Source: Chromatiaceae bacterium
GTDB taxonomy: Bacteria > Pseudomonadota > Gammaproteobacteria > Chromatiales > Chromatiaceae
DNA length: 64,000 nt
NCBI GenBank assembly: GCA_024235175.1
Contig: JACKMX010000008.1
Span: forward strand, 62,001 to 126,000
Direction: 5' to 3'
Of this stretch, positions 26,437 to 35,365 are shown one piece after another (the stretch's first letter is position 1; each line of letters opens with the position of its first letter). The notes beneath the pieces were generated by a model that made no database searches, had not been told where the DNA came from, and saw only the letters and a program-made list of their open reading frames with translations. The translations under genes and the position numbers were made by a program.

Positions 26437-28506
26437 TTATTGGAAATTTACACGGGCCTGGAGGAAAAACCGTTTATCCGAAACATTGACCTGAGGGGGA
26501 ACCTTGTCAGGATCATTGTAGAAGTCATAGTCGTCACCGTCTATGTCCTGAAAAATGAACTCCAGGTCGATTTCCGATTTCTCTTGTCGAAAGCGTTTCC
26601 CAATGCGGAAATCCCAGCGTGTGCGCACGGGAACGTAATCGCCGTCGTACAGCCATTCCATCGGATCCACATAGTAATAGGCGCTGCTGATCTCGATGCC
26701 ATTTTCAAAGCGGTAGCTTCCCAACAGGCTGAAAGTTTGCTCCGGGACGCTCTCCTGCATGTCCAGAAAACGAAGGTCTCCATTCGACTTTATCCTTCTG
26801 AGCTGTTGCCCCCGCACGTTGGCCAGACTGTGGCCGATATGGAGGAGGCTGTTTGGTGTTGGCTTGAGGGAAAGATCGAGTTCCAGCCCGTAAATTTTTA
26901 CTTCACCGTTATTGACATAGCTCTGGGCACGATCATCGGAGAAAATGGATGGACCGGTAATGTTCTCATTGTCTATATTTGCAATGATGTCCACGATTCT
27001 CTCCTTGAACAGACGAACATCGAAAGTCAAGCCAAGGTTGGGAAGTTTTCCGAGATAACCAATCTCATGTACCGTGATCTCCTCCGGTTCAAGATCATCG
27101 AGGGTGTGGAACAGGTAATCCAGCGGCGTCATATCAGCAGCGAGATAGATGATCAGGTTGGAGTTATCCTCCCACAGTGTAGGCATACGGTAAGCACGGG
27201 AGACCGCAAAACGTACAGTATTGTTTGGGTTCAGGTGATGGTTGATCGCCAGACGGGGAGACAACAGCCCGCGTTTCCCTTCAAAGGCTTCGTACATTGC
27301 TCCGGCATTCACAATGGTGTCTGGCTGTATCTTCCACTCGGCGTTGGCGAAGAGGCGTAACTGTCGGCGTGAAGGGGTGTTCTCTCCTAAAGTCCAGACG
27401 CCTTCACCGTTTTCATATCTCCCGCCAAACCCTGTCGCTAAGCGAAAATTCTCGTTGAAATGGTTGGTGTATTCCAATTCGGCGTCATATCGATGCGAGT
27501 CGAATCCATAACCAGCGACAACCGCTGGAGGCAGGTCAGCACCGAAATGGTCATCCTTTTTCTGGTAGTTGTGATAAAACTGGATACGCAACTCCTGTTC
27601 CGGAGAAAGTTGCCTGCTCCAGCCCAAATGCTGATAGTGGTTGATATGGTAGGCGTTCCGCGAAGGCTGGTCCAGGCTCCCTGGAAATCCCTCTTCCCTG
27701 GAACCGCCGCCATACCCAAGTGCTATAAATAAGCTGTCCCGGTTGTCGGCCTGATAGTCTCCGCGGAAGCTGATTGAGTTGGTTGTTGCGCTGTCAGTAC
27801 GTGTGTTGAATCCATCATCCTCTAAACGGCTGCCGGCAATCCTGAAATCGAGTTTTCCAACGGAACCGGCATAGCGACCATAGTTTTCCCGGTTTTGTCC
27901 GGTTCCAAAACGTGTTTTTAACTCAACGCCCTGTTGCTGTGCGGGATGCTCGGTAAATATGTTGATAACACCGGCAAAGGAGTTCGAGCCAAAGCTTGCG
28001 GCATTGGGCCCGCGGACTACTTCAATTCTTTGGATATCTTCAATGTCCAGCGCGATATCCTGCCAGGAGACGCCACCAAAGACCGGATCGTAGATGGATC
28101 TGCCATCAATCGTCACCTGCATGTCACGTGCGTACTGGTCCCCCCGGCCATGAGCGGTTACCGAAGCTCTTTTCCCGGTAGGGAAAGCAACCTGGAAACC
28201 CGGTACCATGCGCAGCAGGTCAGGTATATTCAACGCGCCGGAAGCGCGAATCATATCCTTGTCGATAAGGGTCACACTGGCAGGTGTGTCGGCAAGGGGC
28301 TGTTTCAGTCGGGTCACCGAAAGGACCACCGGAAGTTCGTCAAAATAGTAATCTTCCGGTACCTGACTTAGCACTGAAGCTGATCCCATCAGTACGCTGA
28401 CACCAAGCGCCTGAAGCAGCTTTGTCCGGAATATACGGAAATAAACAATGTGAGCCCTTTTCCTGAACAGCTTACCCGGGCTATCCTCGATGCTTTTACA
28501 GTTCAT
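26437..28506 (-). CDS. TonB-dependent outer-membrane receptor
   Basis: About 689 aa with a signal-like hydrophobic stretch near residues 30-48 and a plug domain (ASVTLIDKDMIRASGALNIPDLL, RGPNAASFGSNSFAGVINI). A 22-stranded-type barrel ends in an aromatic terminus (RVNFQ). The ATG at 28506 follows GGGGAG by eight bases; in-frame starts at 28560 and 28620 are possible but have no ribosome-binding site. The substrate is not readable. It heads a minus-strand unit with the binding protein and kinase genes, and is divergent from cysM. Confidence 0.88.
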   Translation of the reverse strand: MNCKSIEDSPGKLFRKRAHIVYFRIFRTKLLQALGVSVLMGSASVLSQVPEDYYFDELPVVLSVTRLKQPLADTPASVTLIDKDMIRASGALNIPDLLRMVPGFQVAFPTGKRASVTAHGRGDQYARDMQVTIDGRSIYDPVFGGVSWQDIALDIEDIQRIEVVRGPNAASFGSNSFAGVINIFTEHPAQQQGVELKTRFGTGQNRENYGRYAGSVGKLDFRIAGSRLEDDGFNTRTDSATTNSISFRGDYQADNRDSLFIALGYGGGSREEGFPGSLDQPSRNAYHINHYQHLGWSRQLSPEQELRIQFYHNYQKKDDHFGADLPPAVVAGYGFDSHRYDAELEYTNHFNENFRLATGFGGRYENGEGVWTLGENTPSRRQLRLFANAEWKIQPDTIVNAGAMYEAFEGKRGLLSPRLAINHHLNPNNTVRFAVSRAYRMPTLWEDNSNLIIYLAADMTPLDYLFHTLDDLEPEEITVHEIGYLGKLPNLGLTFDVRLFKERIVDIIANIDNENITGPSIFSDDRAQSYVNNGEVKIYGLELDLSLKPTPNSLLHIGHSLANVRGQQLRRIKSNGDLRFLDMQESVPEQTFSLLGSYRFENGIEISSAYYYVDPMEWLYDGDYVPVRTRWDFRIGKRFRQEKSEIDLEFIFQDIDGDDYDFYNDPDKVPPQVNVSDKRFFLQARVNFQ

Positions 28507-28604
28507 CGGTAGAACTCCCCTTTTTTTATGCAGTCTCCCCTGCATTTGTATTTGGTTCATCTTACCATCGTTTTCAGCCAATAGTTGAAGTACACTTAGG
28601 CTCC

Positions 28605-29498
28605 ATGAATTATCCAACAATAGAGAGATTTGTCGGTTTTACACCGCTGGTCAGACTGCAGCGACTGGTGCCAGGTGGCAGCAACACCGTTCTGGTCAAG
28701 CTGGAGGGCAACAATCCGGCGGGTTCGGTCAAGGATCGCCCGGCGCTGAATATGATTCTGCGCGCCGAAGAGCGCGGCGATATTCAACCCGGCGACACGC
28801 TGATCGAGGCGACCAGTGGAAATACAGGGATCGCGCTGGCGATGGCTGCAGCTATCAAGGGATATAGATTGATCCTGATAATGCCGGACAACATGAGCGT
28901 TGAACGTCGTGCCTCCATGCGTGCGTACGGTGCTGAGCTTATCCTGGTCGACCGCGAGGGTGGTATGGAGGCTGCCAGAGACCTCGCCTTGAGAATGGAA
29001 TCCGAGGATAAAGGGAGGGTATTGAACCAGTTCTCCAATCCGGACAATCCGACGGCTCACTACGAGAGCACCGGGCCGGAGATATGGCGCGACAGCGCGG
29101 GTAAGATTACCCATTTTGTCAGTGCCATGGGGACCACCGGCACGATTATGGGCGTTTCGCGTTATCTGAAGGAGCAGAATCCCGCTATACAGATAGTCGG
29201 TGTGCAACCTGCGGAGGGTGCCAGTATTCCCGGTATCAGGCGCTGGCCGGCAGAGTATCTACCGGAGATCTTCGATCCGAAGCGGGTTGATAGAGAGATG
29301 GATGTGACTCAGGAGGAGGCGGAGGAGATGACCCGGAGGCTGGCCAGCGAAGAGGGTATTTTTGCAGGTATCTCTTCCGGCGGGGCGGTTGCCGCCGCGT
29401 TGGCTCTGGCCTCAACACTTGAGCATGCGGTTATCGTTGCCATTATCTGCGACCGCGGTGACCGCTACCTTTCTACTGGTGTTTTTCCTGCTGAATAG
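28605..29498 (+). CDS. cysM: Cysteine synthase B
   Basis: This PLP enzyme (297 aa) makes cysteine from O-acetylserine and sulfide or thiosulfate. The PLP-lysine is Lys43 in NNPAGSVKDRP, the phosphate loop is EATSGNTGIALAM, and GTTGTIMGVSRYL binds PLP phosphate. The short, CysM-type C-terminus (CDRGDRYLSTGVFP) supports CysM over CysK. The following gene starts within its last 20 bases. Confidence 0.94.
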   Translation: MNYPTIERFVGFTPLVRLQRLVPGGSNTVLVKLEGNNPAGSVKDRPALNMILRAEERGDIQPGDTLIEATSGNTGIALAMAAAIKGYRLILIMPDNMSVERRASMRAYGAELILVDREGGMEAARDLALRMESEDKGRVLNQFSNPDNPTAHYESTGPEIWRDSAGKITHFVSAMGTTGTIMGVSRYLKEQNPAIQIVGVQPAEGASIPGIRRWPAEYLPEIFDPKRVDREMDVTQEEAEEMTRRLASEEGIFAGISSGGAVAAALALASTLEHAVIVAIICDRGDRYLSTGVFPAE

Positions 29499-31581
29499 AA
29501 GGCATCTCACCGCACTGGCAGTCACTCTCGTCGGTCTGTCTCTCTACGGGTCAAGCGTTTTCCCTGTCGATCAGTTCAAGCTGCAACTTGGAACACTCAA
29601 CGGCAAGGATTGGCGCGCCGAAGCGATCCAACTGAACATCCGCTGGTCGGATGGACCAAAGGTTTCCTATTCATTGTCGGCCGCACGCTTTGTCCATACG
29701 GCACTCTCATTTCCCCTGTTATCCCCCGAAATCCAATGCGACAGAGGTGTTATAGATGATGATCTGGTCAGCTGCGAACAGGGGCATCTGAAGGCTGTCA
29801 ATCCACTGTTGGACAACGACGTATTTCCATTGGAATTCAGATGGGAACGAGCGGCGCACAGATTCAGTTTTGCTGTGGAGCAACTCAGGCTCGCGGGAGG
29901 CAGCGTTAAGCTTCGTCTTGACGCTGCAGCACTGGACTGGAAGGTTAAGATTGCAGGAGAGAGCGTGTTGCTTCAGCGGTTGCGCAGTGTGTTGGCGACG
30001 CTGGATATGGCGCTTCCTGAATTTAAACTGGAGGGGAGAGCAAATCTCGATCTTAACCTTGGTGGAGGTGAAACGGTCCGGTCTGCAAATTGGAAGCTGA
30101 AATTCAGGCAGGTCGCTTTCTCCGACGCAAAAGGCGGCTACATTGGCGAAGGATTGTCGGGTGACTGGAGCGGCAGTATGGATGCATCCATTCAAGGGTA
30201 TGCTGGCAGCACGAAGCTGGCGCTGGAGCAAGGTGCGCTGCTGACACCGTTCGTCTATCTTGAGCCCGAAGGAAACGCGATAAACATCGGTATGAATTAC
30301 CGTTTCAACCATGCCCTAAGCAATATGTCTGTCACGCAGCTGGAGTATCGGGACCCTAAGGTGATTATGCTCTCGGCTGAAGGCAGTCTTACGCTGACTC
30401 CAGACCTGCGGATTGAAAGTTTCAGGATCCACTCACAGCCAACGGAACTGGATAAGCTATACCGTAGATATTTTCAGCCGGTTCTGGCCGATGAATTGTT
30501 TGAAACGCTGAACCTCCACGGCGGTGCGCGGTTTGAATTCCAGCTGGATTCGGTATCGACGTTGAGGCTGAAGCTGAATGATATATCGGTTCACCAGGGG
30601 AGCACGGTGGCTGATGGTGTTGGGGAAAACTTTCGGGTGTCGGGTTTGGGAGGGGATCTGATCTGGAGCTCAGGTGACAGAGTGCCGGAGAGCAGGCTCC
30701 ACTGGCGAGATGGGAGCCTGTTGCAGCGTATTACGATCGGCTCCGGAGAGGCGCATCTGAAGCTGCGCGGCAACAGGCTGCAACTGGCGGAGCCCGTCTC
30801 CCTTCCGGTTCTGGATGGTGCACTGCAGGCAGAACACTTTTCAGTCAACCTTGCTGAATCAGGGTCCAGAGTCGACTTTCGGGGGTATATCACACCGATA
30901 TCCATGAAGCTCATCAGTGAAGCGCTTGGATGGCCTCCCCTGGCGGGACGGCTCTCCGCGATGATTCCGGGTGTCGCCTATGAAGAAGGGCTGCTGAAGC
31001 TGCGGGGTATGACATTGATACGTGCATTTGACGGCACAATTTTATTAAAGAATCTACAGCTCGATGACATATTCGGGCCGCTGCCGGTACTGCAGGCAGA
31101 CGTAGAGTTGAAAGCCCTTGATCTGGAGACTCTGACCTCCACATTCTCGTTTGGTAAGATTACCGGCAGACTGGCCGGCCAGGTCAATCGCTTGCGTCTG
31201 GAAAAGTGGCAACCTGTTGCGTTCGATGCCTGGTTTGCCACTCCAGAAAATGATCCTGGTCCGCACCGGATAAGCCAGAAAGCGGTGGACAATATTTCAA
31301 ATCTCGGTGGTGTGGGGATATCAGGTGCGCTGTCACGCAGTTTCCTGCGATTCTTCGAAGAGTTCGGCTACGAAAAACTGGGAATCAGCTGTCGTCTGGA
31401 AAATCGTGTGTGTGAAATGGGTGGTGTAGAATCAGCGGGGCAGGCTCAGGGTTACTACCTGGTGAAAGGTGGCGGTCTTCCCAGGATTGACATAGTAGGT
31501 TTCAATCGAAAAACCGACTGGAGTTTGCTGGTGGATAAACTCAAACAGGTCGCGGAGGGCGGAACGCCCATCATACAATAG
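29479..31581 (+). CDS. YdbH-like intermembrane protein
   Basis: About 700 aa with one N-terminal transmembrane segment (about 9-25) and a very long repetitive beta-rich body of the AsmA/TAM type. The C-terminal region resembles the YdbH/'dicarboxylate transport' domain (KAVDNISNLGGVGISGALSR, FGYEKLGISCRLENRVCEM). YdbH in E. coli bridges inner and outer membranes for phospholipid transfer, acting with the lipoprotein YnbE and with YdbL. The GTG at 29479 inside the end of cysM gives a proper membrane start; earlier in-frame ATGs would embed it deep inside cysM. The following gene is YdbL-like, supporting the call. Confidence 0.78.
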   Translation: MFFLLNRRHLTALAVTLVGLSLYGSSVFPVDQFKLQLGTLNGKDWRAEAIQLNIRWSDGPKVSYSLSAARFVHTALSFPLLSPEIQCDRGVIDDDLVSCEQGHLKAVNPLLDNDVFPLEFRWERAAHRFSFAVEQLRLAGGSVKLRLDAAALDWKVKIAGESVLLQRLRSVLATLDMALPEFKLEGRANLDLNLGGGETVRSANWKLKFRQVAFSDAKGGYIGEGLSGDWSGSMDASIQGYAGSTKLALEQGALLTPFVYLEPEGNAINIGMNYRFNHALSNMSVTQLEYRDPKVIMLSAEGSLTLTPDLRIESFRIHSQPTELDKLYRRYFQPVLADELFETLNLHGGARFEFQLDSVSTLRLKLNDISVHQGSTVADGVGENFRVSGLGGDLIWSSGDRVPESRLHWRDGSLLQRITIGSGEAHLKLRGNRLQLAEPVSLPVLDGALQAEHFSVNLAESGSRVDFRGYITPISMKLISEALGWPPLAGRLSAMIPGVAYEEGLLKLRGMTLIRAFDGTILLKNLQLDDIFGPLPVLQADVELKALDLETLTSTFSFGKITGRLAGQVNRLRLEKWQPVAFDAWFATPENDPGPHRISQKAVDNISNLGGVGISGALSRSFLRFFEEFGYEKLGISCRLENRVCEMGGVESAGQAQGYYLVKGGGLPRIDIVGFNRKTDWSLLVDKLKQVAEGGTPIIQ

Positions 31582-31644
31582 TCACTGCACGAATGTTCGT
31601 GGAAGTGTCCCGGCATCTATCGCCAGAATCAAGGAGTCAACAAC

Positions 31645-32235
31645 ATGAAAGCGCTTAAACTGACAACCCTGGCCAGTGCACTGGTGCTGCTGGCAGCCTG
31701 TGTCACTATCAATATCTACTTTCCCGCTGCGCAGGCGGAGCAGGCGGCGGAGCGTATCGTCGAGGATATACTCGGTAAACAGGCGCCGAAAGAGGATAAA
31801 GGGGTCTGGCTGGATACACAGAAATTGGAGTTGATCGCTGCACAACTGCTGAATCTGCTGATTCCTCAGGCGCAGGCGGTACAACCTGATTTCAATGTGA
31901 ATACTCCTCAGATAAGGCAGCTGCAGGCTGCCATGAAGCAGCGCCACCAGAGTCTTAAAGCTTTTTATTCCAGTGGTGGCATTGGCTTTACACGCGATGC
32001 ACGTATTGCGGTTCAAAATCCGTCTGCGATTCCCTTGAAGGAACGGGCTAAGGCAGATCGTCTGGTGGACGATGAAAATCGCGATCGGGATGCTCTCTAC
32101 AGAGCAATTGCTGCGGCTAACGGGCATCCTGAGTGGGAGCCGGATGTCCGCTCGACATTTGCCAAGACCTGGGTGCAGGAGGCTGAGAGAGGTTGGTGGT
32201 ACCAAAACTCCTCCGGCAACTGGAAGCAGCGCTGA
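31645..32235 (+). CDS. YdbL-like DUF1318 lipoprotein
   Basis: The 196-aa protein has a lipoprotein signal (LVLLAAC, Cys19), followed by VTINIYFPAAQAEQAAERI. The C-terminal DUF1318 domain holds DALYRAIAAANGH and a YQNSSGNWKQ ending. E. coli YdbL is secreted but not lipidated, and a separate lipoprotein YnbE lies before it. Here the lipidated N-terminus and absence of a ynbE gene in the 63-base gap suggest that the two roles may be combined (inference). Confidence 0.78.
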   Translation: MKALKLTTLASALVLLAACVTINIYFPAAQAEQAAERIVEDILGKQAPKEDKGVWLDTQKLELIAAQLLNLLIPQAQAVQPDFNVNTPQIRQLQAAMKQRHQSLKAFYSSGGIGFTRDARIAVQNPSAIPLKERAKADRLVDDENRDRDALYRAIAAANGHPEWEPDVRSTFAKTWVQEAERGWWYQNSSGNWKQR

Positions 32236-32271
32236 TGCTTCTGCAGGCCGCTGCTAAGAGCTTTTGATCAG

Positions 32272-33603
32272 ATGGGGCGCTCAAGAGCAGCAAGGATTCC
32301 GCAGGATCCTTTGACCGTACATATCGAAAGTATGAGTCAGGATGGCATGGGCGTTGCCCGTGTCGACGGCAGAAGCGTGTATATCCATGGCGCCCTGAGC
32401 GGTGAGACAGTCCTCTTCCGCTATACCCGGATCAAGGGTCAGCAGGCCGAGGGTGCCGTTGACAAGGTGTTGATTCCGTCACCCGACAGGGTGCCGGCGG
32501 AGTGTCACCAGTATGGTGTGTGCGGAGGATGCAGCCTGCAGCACCAACGTCCCTCCGCCCAGATCCGTGACAAGCAGCAGATTCTGTTGCAGGCTTTTTC
32601 CTCTATCGGTAACGTCGCACCGGAGACAATTCTGCCTCCACTGGCGAGCGACAGGGTTTGGGGGTATCGAAAGAAAGCACGGCTGGGTGTCAAATATGTG
32701 GCCAAAAAGGAGCGGGTTCTGGTGGGCTTCAGGGAGCGCCGATCGGGGTTCATCTGTGATACCGAACGCTGTCTGGTGCTGGATCCGAAAATTGGGGAGC
32801 TTCTGATTCCACTGGCGCAAATGATCGGGGAACTCTCTATCAAAGACCGGATTCCACAGATTGAGGTGGCGATAGACGACTCTGACTGTATTCTGATCTT
32901 CCGGCTTTTGTCACCTGCATCTGCTGCTGACCTGCAGCGTCTTTCAGGTTTCTGCGATGCTCACGGCATCCTTCCCTATCTCCAGGAGGGCGGAGCGGAG
33001 AGCCTGCGCCCCTTATCAGGAAAAGCAAAAGAGCTCTGTTACCGGTTGCCGGCCCATGAACTGGAGTTTCGTTTTCTCCCCACCGACTTTACTCAGGTGA
33101 ACAGCGGTCTCAACAGTTTGATGGTTGATCACGCCTTGCAACTGCTTGATCCGAAACCGGGGGAGCGCGTACTGGACCTGTTCTGTGGACTGGGAAATTT
33201 CACACTACCGCTGGCACGAAGCACGGGGAATGTAACAGGGGTCGAGGGAGACGTTGGGTTGGTGGCGAGGGCCAGACAGAACGCATTGATGAACAATATT
33301 CATAACGCCAGATTCTTTGCTGCCGACCTTTACCAACCACTGGAGAATGAACCCTGGCTGCATGAATCGTTCGAAAAGGTTCTGCTGGATCCCCCGCGCA
33401 GCGGAGCGCAGCAGGTGTTGCGTTACTTGCCGGAAACAGGTGCGCACAGGATCGTCTATGTTTCCTGTTACCCCGACACCCTGGCGAGGGACGCCGGGGA
33501 GTTGGTGAATCTGCACGGATACCGGCTGGTGGCAGCCGGGGTGATGGATATGTTTCCCCATACAGCGCATGTTGAGTCTATCGCACTCTTTGAGGCTTAT
33601 TAA
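32272..33603 (+). CDS. rlmD: 23S rRNA (uracil-5-)-methyltransferase RlmD
   Basis: This SAM-dependent enzyme (443 aa) makes m5U1939. It has an N-terminal TRAM domain (about 10-68), an iron-sulfur site with Cys78, Cys84, Cys87 and a fourth Cys near 162 (ECHQYGVCGGCSLQ, FICDTERC), the SAM loop VLDLFCGLGNFTLPLA and the DPPRSGA and YVSCYPDTLARD catalytic motifs. rlmD near barA and cysM is a conserved arrangement; relA, often next, is absent. Confidence 0.95.
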   Translation: MGRSRAARIPQDPLTVHIESMSQDGMGVARVDGRSVYIHGALSGETVLFRYTRIKGQQAEGAVDKVLIPSPDRVPAECHQYGVCGGCSLQHQRPSAQIRDKQQILLQAFSSIGNVAPETILPPLASDRVWGYRKKARLGVKYVAKKERVLVGFRERRSGFICDTERCLVLDPKIGELLIPLAQMIGELSIKDRIPQIEVAIDDSDCILIFRLLSPASAADLQRLSGFCDAHGILPYLQEGGAESLRPLSGKAKELCYRLPAHELEFRFLPTDFTQVNSGLNSLMVDHALQLLDPKPGERVLDLFCGLGNFTLPLARSTGNVTGVEGDVGLVARARQNALMNNIHNARFFAADLYQPLENEPWLHESFEKVLLDPPRSGAQQVLRYLPETGAHRIVYVSCYPDTLARDAGELVNLHGYRLVAAGVMDMFPHTAHVESIALFEAY

Positions 33604-33606
33604 ACC

Positions 33607-34074
33607 ATGGCATTAGAAATAGAGCATAAGTTCCTGGTAAAAAACGATTTATGGCGTAGTAACGTGATTTCTGAAACACGCCTGCAACAAGGCTATCTGG
33701 CGAATCAGAAGAATGCCTCGGTGCGGATCAGAACCGGGAACGGAAAAGCCCATCTGAACATCAAAAGCACTACGCTGGGTATACGGAGACTGGAGTTCGA
33801 GTATGAGATTCCATTGGCCGACGCTCGTGAAATGTTGCGCGAGATTGCAATACAGCCTTTTATCGATAAGACACGGTATATCGTTCGCAATGGTGCACAT
33901 GATTGGGAACTTGATGTGTTCGAAGGTGAGAACCATGGATTGATCGTCGCGGAACTGGAATTGGAATCTGAAGATGAACCCTTTGAGCTGCCCGAATGGG
34001 CGGGTGAGGAGGTGTCGGGGGATGTCAAGTACTACAATGTCAACCTGATCAAACATCCTTTCAGCCAATGGTGA
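33607..34074 (+). CDS. CYTH-domain (triphosphate tunnel) protein
   Basis: The protein (155 aa) begins with the signature EIEHKFLV (Glu4, Glu6, Lys8), then has alternating charged strands (VRIRTGNGKAHLNIKS, EFEYEIPL, KTRYIV, WELDVFEG, AELELE) that line the tunnel. Bacterial members are mostly inorganic triphosphatases; adenylate cyclase or thiamine-triphosphatase activity is less likely. It starts three bases after rlmD. Confidence 0.88.
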   Translation: MALEIEHKFLVKNDLWRSNVISETRLQQGYLANQKNASVRIRTGNGKAHLNIKSTTLGIRRLEFEYEIPLADAREMLREIAIQPFIDKTRYIVRNGAHDWELDVFEGENHGLIVAELELESEDEPFELPEWAGEEVSGDVKYYNVNLIKHPFSQW

Positions 34075-34172
34075 GGAAGGCGGTGCCTTGAGAAGCTGTC
34101 GGATTTGAGGCTGACCTACCGCGGAAAAGCCGGATTTGGGCGGATTTCCCGATCCTTATGGTCAAATAGCTT

Positions 34173-34216
34173 GGTGATTAGCCCTCTCCCTCAGCCAATC
34201 GCCGGGGCTGATCACC
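34173..34216. repeat. Stem-loop before the YkuD gene
   Basis: GGTGATTAGCCC (34173-34184) pairs with GGGCTGATCACC (34205-34216) with a single G:U. Flanking ATAGC and GCTAT could extend it into a larger structure of about 65 bases. It lies in the 179-base gap between the CYTH gene and the YkuD gene; no T-run follows. Confidence 0.55.
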
Positions 34217-34253
34217 TAGAGCTTAGGCTATTCACCTCAAACGATCGAAAAAT

Positions 34254-34784
34254 ATGACTCATACCGGCTTTCCCTCGCAATGCTCCCCTAACTCCGACAG
34301 ATGCTTAACCAGACGTATCCAGGTTGATTTGCAGACCCAGCAGCTGAGGCTGATCGATGGGGAGAACAGGATATTGCGGTTTCCGGTCTCAACCGCTATG
34401 AACGGTCCAGGCGAGGAGTCGGGTAGCGGTTGTACGCCGCGTGGACTGCATGTGATACGCATTAAAATAGGCGAAGGACTGCCTCTTTACGCTGTTTTTA
34501 AAGGGCGGCGGCCGACAGGTGAGATCTATAACGAAGCGCTTTCTGCAATATATCCGGAGAGGGATTGGATCCTAACCCGGATCTTATGGCTGAGCGGCAG
34601 GCAACGGGGGTTTAATCGGGGAGGCTCGACGGACACTTTGCGCCGCTTTATCTATATCCATGGATGCCCGGACAGCGAACCAATGGGGGTACCTCGGTCT
34701 CACGGATGCATTCGTATGCGAAACGGAGATCTTATCGAACTGTTCGATAAGGTTGAATCTGGCATGGAGGTCGATATTTTCTAA
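34254..34784 (+). CDS. YkuD-fold protein, possible cytosolic L,D-carboxypeptidase
   Basis: The 176-aa protein consists almost only of a YkuD/L,D-transpeptidase domain. Catalytic motifs are IHGCPDSEPMG (His136) and SHGCIRM (His150, Cys152, Arg154). There is no signal peptide or membrane anchor, unlike cell-wall crosslinking L,D-transpeptidases. YkuD-fold enzymes without signals (ElsL in Acinetobacter, LdcV in Vibrio) are cytosolic L,D-carboxypeptidases that trim recycled muropeptides. The nearby nagZ recycling gene fits this reading, but the specificity is inferred. Confidence 0.75.
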   Translation: MTHTGFPSQCSPNSDRCLTRRIQVDLQTQQLRLIDGENRILRFPVSTAMNGPGEESGSGCTPRGLHVIRIKIGEGLPLYAVFKGRRPTGEIYNEALSAIYPERDWILTRILWLSGRQRGFNRGGSTDTLRRFIYIHGCPDSEPMGVPRSHGCIRMRNGDLIELFDKVESGMEVDIF

Positions 34785-34845
34785 CCGGTTGTCGCTGTGC
34801 AATCAAAGCACCGACATACCGGTTTTTACGGTCTGACGGCTCGAA

Positions 34846-35259
34846 TCACTGCACAAAAAAGCTGCTGAAAAACAGCTCTTCAACCAGCTCTTTTCCGGAA
34901 ATATCCAGCATCACTTTTTGCAGTGCCTTGAGAGCGCTTTTTCGAAATTCCTCTTTGCCTTTTGAGTCTTTCAGTGTGCTTCCCTCCTGGTCGCTGATCA
35001 GTAGGAAAAGTTCATGTCTCAGCGCGGCTGCATGGCGCTCGATCTCTTTAACACCGTCCTCTTCCTGTGTCATCAGCTGAATGTCTGCGCGTAAGTATTT
35101 GGCGCCTTTTTGTATATTGGCAACAATTGACGGTTTCAGTTCGTAGTACTGAAAAGGCTTTTTCTCCGCAGAATCTTCTGTTTTCGCAGAACAGAGAGTC
35201 GGTAGTGCCGACATGAAAAGGAACACGCCTGCCAGAAGCGATACGTTTGATATGCGCAT
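34846..35259 (-). CDS. Secreted FliL-like protein
   Basis: About 137 aa with an N-terminal signal peptide ending near LCSA (residue 25) instead of the usual membrane anchor. A FliL-type domain follows: YYELKPSIVANI, LRADIQLMT, ALRHELFLLIS and a conserved end ALQKVMLDISGKELVEELFFSSFFVQ. No flagellar genes are nearby. Such stand-alone FliL-like proteins are known near nagZ in related genomes, but their function is unclear. The ATG at 35259 is preferred over an in-frame TTG at 35277. Confidence 0.75.
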   Translation of the reverse strand: MRISNVSLLAGVFLFMSALPTLCSAKTEDSAEKKPFQYYELKPSIVANIQKGAKYLRADIQLMTQEEDGVKEIERHAAALRHELFLLISDQEGSTLKDSKGKEEFRKSALKALQKVMLDISGKELVEELFFSSFFVQ

Positions 35260-35365
35260 AGATTTCGCTGTTTTCAATGCTAAAGAGTAAACTAGCTATC
35301 GGCGGCTGACATTCCAAACTTGAGCCAGGCCCTTGGTTCGACTGTTGTTACAGGTGGAGATATCG

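Noticed and set aside
26440..27360. 306-codon plus-strand frame over the TonB receptor
   Set aside because: Antisense to a clear TonB-dependent receptor; sequence has no domain signature.
28507..28604. Riboswitch in the TonB receptor leader
   Set aside because: Only a 6-base hairpin (ATGCAG/CTGCAT) is present; no conserved cobalamin, TPP or other riboswitch core could be seen.
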